64,000 nucleotides of DNA from Tubiluchus corallicola (Eukaryota > Priapulida > Priapulimorpha > Priapulimorphida > Tubiluchidae): contig JAQGDQ010000262.1 of assembly GCA_030141605.1 (NCBI GenBank), positions 64,001-128,000 of the forward strand, read 5' to 3'. Under the pieces are notes generated by a model. The model was not told where the DNA came from. It worked only from the letters and a program-made list of their open reading frames with translations, and ran no database searches. Made by a program: the position numbers and the translations under genes. Below are positions 1 through 64,000 of this stretch, piece after piece (position 1 is the stretch's first letter; the number at the start of each line of letters is the position of its first letter).

Positions 1-508
1 TCGCTTTTGCTTGCGGATTCTGTTCGTTCTGCAAATTGCTTACAGCTTCCATTAGCCTCAGTTGCTTGCACGATGTGCAATGTTGATAGTTTTTGCATTT
101 TAAGCATTCGTAGGTGGCTATTTAACTAGTAGCAGTAGGGGTGCATTTTTGAATTTTAAAGTTTGGTTTGTGACCCTTAAATGTCGTCAAACGTGCCGTC
201 AGTATTGACAAATTAGAATTTTTTTCCTATCATTGTGTTGTATATTATATTTCAGAAAACTATAAAATATTAACGATGTCATGTCAATACGTTGAGCCAA
301 CATTTAATACTGTATGGTACTGCTGTATTAAATTTTAAAACTGCAAAATGATTAAAGAATTTTGTTACAATGGATATTTTTATTAAGAAAAGTAATACCG
401 TATTCAGTGAATAGACTCGCATTAGAAGTAGATCAGACATTTTTGTTGAGTATATTTGGTCTCGCAAAAGGATTGCCAATAAATGAGCTAAATTTTTTAT
501 TATTCCAG
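1..508 (+). other. VIRMA: Intron 3' part upstream of the first VIRMA exon in the window
   Basis: AT-rich sequence with no supported gene. It ends in the polypyrimidine tract and acceptor tttttattattccag before position 509. The reading frame of the next exon runs open back to about 362, but that stretch shows no VIRMA similarity, so I treat it as intron. An alternative first exon or promoter here cannot be excluded. Confidence 0.6.
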
Positions 509-60197
<59,689 letters not shown>

Positions 60198-60290
60198 TTC
60201 CTTTGTATTCATTGTACATAAACGTGTAAATTAAATTAGATGCATAGAATAGATGCATTAGATAATACTATGTAAATAATTATATTCTTT

Positions 60291-60318
60291 AATAAAGATA
60301 ATACAATTTGACAATAAA
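60291..60318 (+). terminator. VIRMA: VIRMA polyadenylation signals
   Basis: Two AATAAA hexamers at 60291-60296 and 60313-60318, about 94 and 116 nt after the VIRMA stop codon. This implies a short 3' UTR ending around 60320-60340. Confidence 0.7.
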
Positions 60319-60320
60319 GA

Positions 60321-61926
60321 CTTCAGTAAATTTGTAATTAAAGCACTGTAATTAATTCACTCAATCAGATAAACATCAAACCATAATAACTATCACAGAA
60401 TAAACATTTGGCAACATGAAACTTTTACATGTTAATTTGATTGGTTACTTCAAATTACAATGACAAAATCCCAATTTTAGACTTTTACATGGAATAACTT
60501 TTTTCAATTTGCGTTCGTTCGTTTAAAAAATATTTAAACTACAACTATAATTGATTTTCATGGTGATAAATTTGTGACACTATAGCTCTGTTCATCGTTA
60601 AAAACTAATTCATAGTCATAGAATATTTGTTTACTGAAAACATTGTTATGAACATAACATAACATATCATCTACAGGTGATGCTCGAAGGTTTGCAACCA
60701 CGTTAAAGACCTGTGATTAGCCTGATTAACCAGGCCAGTCTAAGCATCTTAACAACCCACTCACCAGTTAACCAACTCACGGAGTGACCTCTGTTTTAAT
60801 GCTTTACCTGGTATAACGAATTCGGGGGAAAAAATCTAGAGAAAACTTATAAAAGGTTCGCACAAGATTTTATCCTGGTAAAAATTTTCCACATGTTGCA
60901 CTGCCGAGCATTGTGATGGGTAAATTTATGATTACAATGCTTTGCGGAGGAGGTCAAGTGACCCAACGGCTGTAGGAGTAAACCTTCCAAATCAGGAGTG
61001 GAGCCCGGAAGGCGGACCAGTGCAGCATGCTCACTGACTCCGGCAGCTCCTGCAGCCAACCTGGTGCCAAACGTATCGCTCCGCTTTCCTTTGGACTACA
61101 CCAGTGAGGAGGGGGGGGGGGGGTTCGTGTTGTCTGTGCAACTCAGGAACTCCATACACCTTGCCCAGGCGTGCGCCCTGGAGAGGCCATTCCAGTACTG
61201 CCCAGCCACAGTCGACGCTGCAGCTCCATCAATGTGATCAATAACTGACTCTTGGCGCAAACTCCATTGTCTTCCGAGACAGAAGCATACCAACAACAAT
61301 GCTCAAACCAAAAAATATTTGGGCGATAATTGCAAACTGACATCACATAAGAACTACACAACTAATATCACATCCGATTATAATATCATTCCTAAAATGC
61401 TATAAATATTGTTATTAATACTACTTTTACTCTACAACTGTAAAATGTTTCGCTCGGCTGTTACTGAACACAGCTTGGGAATCACGACATGCTCATAAAC
61501 GAGACCATACTTTCTAAATTACACTACTTTGATTCTTAATGCATTAATTATATTAAAGAAAACATCACTGGTATAATTTCACAAGTCTTCATCAATTATC
61601 AATTAATGATAAACACCAAGTAACAGAAGCGATAACAATAAAATAGATAAAAATTGTTGCTACAAAATATGGATATTAAAAGCACGATCACAAAAAGGCA
61701 CTTTAGTAACGAATTTGTAACTAATAATAAAGAAATAACCCACTTATTTACCTGTAAAACTGACACAGGATCGAGCTACCTATAAAATCGATTTTTTTGT
61801 TAATAAATGCACAGCCTTTCATGCATAGCAATGTAACATTGATTATTAGTTTTTCATTGATAGGTATATCATTTAAACATTACTAAATTTTAAGATGCCA
61901 GGCTGACGGCTTTATTTAACAGCAAA
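60321..61926. other. Intergenic region between VIRMA and the IRAK-like gene
   Basis: About 1.6 kb between two convergent genes. It is mostly AT-rich with no supported gene. A GC-richer block at about 60930-61250, with a run of G near 61111, stands out and may be a degraded mobile element, but I could not assign a family. Confidence 0.5.
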
Positions 61927-63780
61927 TCACATTTCTTTGATGCAGTGAAAAGTTTGCACCATAGTATCCATAGCGGGTCGCTTGTGTGATTTTGCATTAG
62001 TGCACTCGATTGCGAAATTTATGCAAGTCACCGCTTTTCTAACGTCCTCAGCTACTTGTACTTCATCGCCACCTGAGCGACTCTTTCTGATGTTTTCATC
62101 AACGATGGCAGCTTTTTCTTCTTTACTATTCAGACGTTCGATTAAGTCAACAAGTGTAACTGGCTTCCTCTGCTTGTCAAAGGCTCTCTGCCCAGTAAGC
62201 ATTTCAAGCACAACCACTCCAAAGCCGTACACGTCTACAGCTGGGCATAACTTGCCACTTTGCAGGTAGTCAATTGGCAAATAAGCCCCAGTATCTCTGG
62301 TACGGCTCATCGTATGCGTGTTTCGAGCTGCATCAACTTGCGCTGCTAATCCATAATCTGCTACCTTGGCAGTCATATTAGCATCGAGAAGTATATTTGT
62401 GGTCTTAATATTTCCGTGTACGATATTTCTCTTATGCAAGTAGAGCAGACCACATGCAGCGTCACACATGATTGATTCCCGTTCTCTCCAACTTAAAGGA
62501 GACCTATTCTTACAAGTCAGTTTGTCCAGTAATGAACCATTTTCCATGTACTCGTAAACCAAACATGACTTTGCTTCCTCCACATTGTAACAAAGTAGCC
62601 TCGTGACATTAACATGACTGCATTTACACAACTCATCTAACGCTCTGCGTAACTCCTTAGACTTCCAGTCGTATCTCTCAAACAACCCCATTTTCTGCAT
62701 TATGACTTTGACTGAAACCTTTCTATTTTCCAGATTGCCTAAGAAAACAGTTCCATACGTACCTTCGCCAGTTTTACAGGCAAAATCACTAGTAGCTTCA
62801 CAAATTTTCTGAAAACAAACTGCATGTGATGCATCAGCTTCTACGAGCTTGACAGAATCCTGCACAGACTCCTTATTTTCTATAGATAAAGATAAAAGTA
62901 ATGCTTGTGTACGTTCATTAGCACTTATCTCAGAATGTGAAACTTGAGCATTTTGCGCACTAGCTGATCCGCCCAAGGATGTTTGAGAAACATCATGGAT
63001 GAATGAATCAATTTTGTCCTTGTTGAAAGACAGAAACCTCTCCTCACTTTCATTCGAGTTACATGAAACCAGATGCTTTCCGAAGCTGGTTTCCCACAAG
63101 CTATCATCACACAACAACGGGCCTTCGTCACTTTCAACTGGGCCATTGTCTGAAACATGATATGTGTCTTCAACCGGGTTATTTCTCACATCATGGCTTG
63201 TATCCTGCACAGGAACGACAGCAGTCTTTTTAATAAAAGGCTCGCCATTGCTAGCAGAAGCGAAATTGGCATTGTTTTCAGTGGAAATGCTGTTACTGGC
63301 ATTGTTTTCAGTGGAAATGCTTTTACTGGCATTGTTAGTCATCGATGTGAATATGGATGGCCTGCAGCTGGCACACATTGACCCTCCTAAACTTGGCGGT
63401 CTGTTAGAATTGTAGGAACCAGCAGGATTCGACCGTGCAGTTACGTCACATGTTCCAGTAGTGGGCTGTGTCTCACATAGATAATGATATTTTGCATCTA
63501 CACACTCCTTCAAGTATCTGGCATGACCTGGCTTTCCTAATTCACAAAGAATCAGATACAAATCAGTTTCATCACCCATGTTTGCAAACTTCCATTCCTC
63601 CAGTACTCTCTCTGATGGACTTTTACCTTGTCGTATTTCCACATTTTGAATTCGTGCTAGGACCTTTTGCGGTAAGCGGAGTCTGGCTGCTAACTGCACA
63701 TAAAAATCTGGGTCAGCATCCATACTTTGATAAAGTCCGTACCAAATCCTGAAATTTTCTAAACCGTTAGGTTTCGGCAT
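61927..63780 (-). CDS. IRAK/Pelle-family death-domain protein with predicted inactive kinase domain
   Basis: A 617-residue protein from one open exon, tail-to-tail with VIRMA. Residues about 10-95 look like an IRAK death domain (AARLRLP, VLEEWKF, LYLILCELGKPGHARYLKE). Residues 96-320 are a Ser/Asn-rich linker with a short repeat, SISTENNAS. Residues about 325-617 are a kinase fold: glycine loop GEGTYGTVFLG (338-348), Lys358 in VSVKVI, Tyr409 at the IRAK-type gatekeeper in LVYEYM, HGNIKTTNILLD (455-466), DYG (475-477) and GAYLPIDYL (498-506). The catalytic Asp of HRD is Asn457, as in IRAK2, so phosphotransfer is probably weak or absent. The family acts in the Toll/IL-1R-MyD88 Myddosome in the cytoplasm. 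AATAAA on the minus strand lies only about 11 nt after the stop. Confidence 0.9.
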   Translation of the reverse strand: MPKPNGLENFRIWYGLYQSMDADPDFYVQLAARLRLPQKVLARIQNVEIRQGKSPSERVLEEWKFANMGDETDLYLILCELGKPGHARYLKECVDAKYHYLCETQPTTGTCDVTARSNPAGSYNSNRPPSLGGSMCASCRPSIFTSMTNNASKSISTENNASNSISTENNANFASASNGEPFIKKTAVVPVQDTSHDVRNNPVEDTYHVSDNGPVESDEGPLLCDDSLWETSFGKHLVSCNSNESEERFLSFNKDKIDSFIHDVSQTSLGGSASAQNAQVSHSEISANERTQALLLSLSIENKESVQDSVKLVEADASHAVCFQKICEATSDFACKTGEGTYGTVFLGNLENRKVSVKVIMQKMGLFERYDWKSKELRRALDELCKCSHVNVTRLLCYNVEEAKSCLVYEYMENGSLLDKLTCKNRSPLSWRERESIMCDAACGLLYLHKRNIVHGNIKTTNILLDANMTAKVADYGLAAQVDAARNTHTMSRTRDTGAYLPIDYLQSGKLCPAVDVYGFGVVVLEMLTGQRAFDKQRKPVTLVDLIERLNSKEEKAAIVDENIRKSRSGGDEVQVAEDVRKAVTCINFAIECTNAKSHKRPAMDTMVQTFHCIKEM

Positions 63781-64000
63781 GGCTAGGGATTTAGTTCTTT
63801 CCGGTTATCCCAGAATGTGTTATGATAAGATGAATCGTCAATATCTATGATTGGTGTCTCTCCTGGCTTCTAGTATTATTACTTTCCTGAAACACATTTG
63901 CGGAACATTAGTTCAAAATTTTTTCAAGATCATTACAGCAAATTTACTCAAAAAGCAACATAACTTACAATTAGAATTAGATTGTTCATAACACAAAGAT
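63781..64000 (-). other. 5' flank of the IRAK-like gene
   Basis: AT-rich sequence upstream of the ATG at 63780. I see no convincing TATA box or splice acceptor; an upstream non-coding exon outside the window is possible. Confidence 0.4.

Noticed and set aside
60998-61237. Small open frame in the GC-rich intergenic block
   Set aside because: No recognisable motif and interrupted by a G homopolymer; likely degraded repeat DNA.
63157-63752. Plus-strand open frames opposite the IRAK-like gene
   Set aside because: Antisense shadows of a well-supported coding exon.

Overview
The window is metazoan nuclear DNA, most likely from a non-vertebrate. The evidence is GT-AG introns, a VIRMA/Virilizer gene, rhodopsin-class GPCRs, a death-domain IRAK/Pelle kinase, and a dense load of LINEs, SINEs, hAT and Tigger-type elements and satellites. 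The species and phylum cannot be fixed from the sequence. Non-coding DNA is AT-rich and coding exons are clearly more GC-rich.

Positions 1-60,320 (+) hold most of one gene: VIRMA (Virilizer, KIAA1429), the large scaffold of the nuclear m6A mRNA methyltransferase complex. I resolved 31 coding exons (509-60197) by matching GT-AG borders with codon phase. Their 5,766 nt join in one frame to give 1,921 residues and a stop. The N-terminal part (the beta-rich Virilizer N domain) lies upstream of the window. The first exon in the window carries a long RD/RE/RS-rich tract that I do not recall in human or fly VIRMA. The middle exons are the helical-repeat body, and the last is an RGG/RG-rich tail followed by AATAAA.

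The 6.7-kb intron at 22250-28998 holds two intronless class A GPCR genes on the opposite strand (22316-23473 and 26024-27046). They are diverged paralogues of the invertebrate FMRFamide-receptor-like type. Downstream, and tail-to-tail with VIRMA, an intronless reading frame (61927-63780, minus) encodes a death-domain plus kinase protein of the IRAK/Pelle family. Its catalytic loop reads HGN and its metal-binding motif DYG, so it is probably an IRAK2-like pseudokinase.

The introns are full of repeats: hAT-type MITEs with 8-bp target duplications, Tigger/pogo-like MITEs with TA targets, a solo LTR, two tRNA-derived SINEs, several LINE 3' ends, and at least ten tandem arrays. Three arrays may touch splicing: a 46-bp minisatellite lying between two copies of a 3' splice site, a TTAC array that repeats a branch-point-like motif upstream of an exon, and a 60-bp minisatellite with a 500-codon open frame in the phase of its host intron. 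I see no prokaryotic feature, CRISPR array or free-standing RNA gene.
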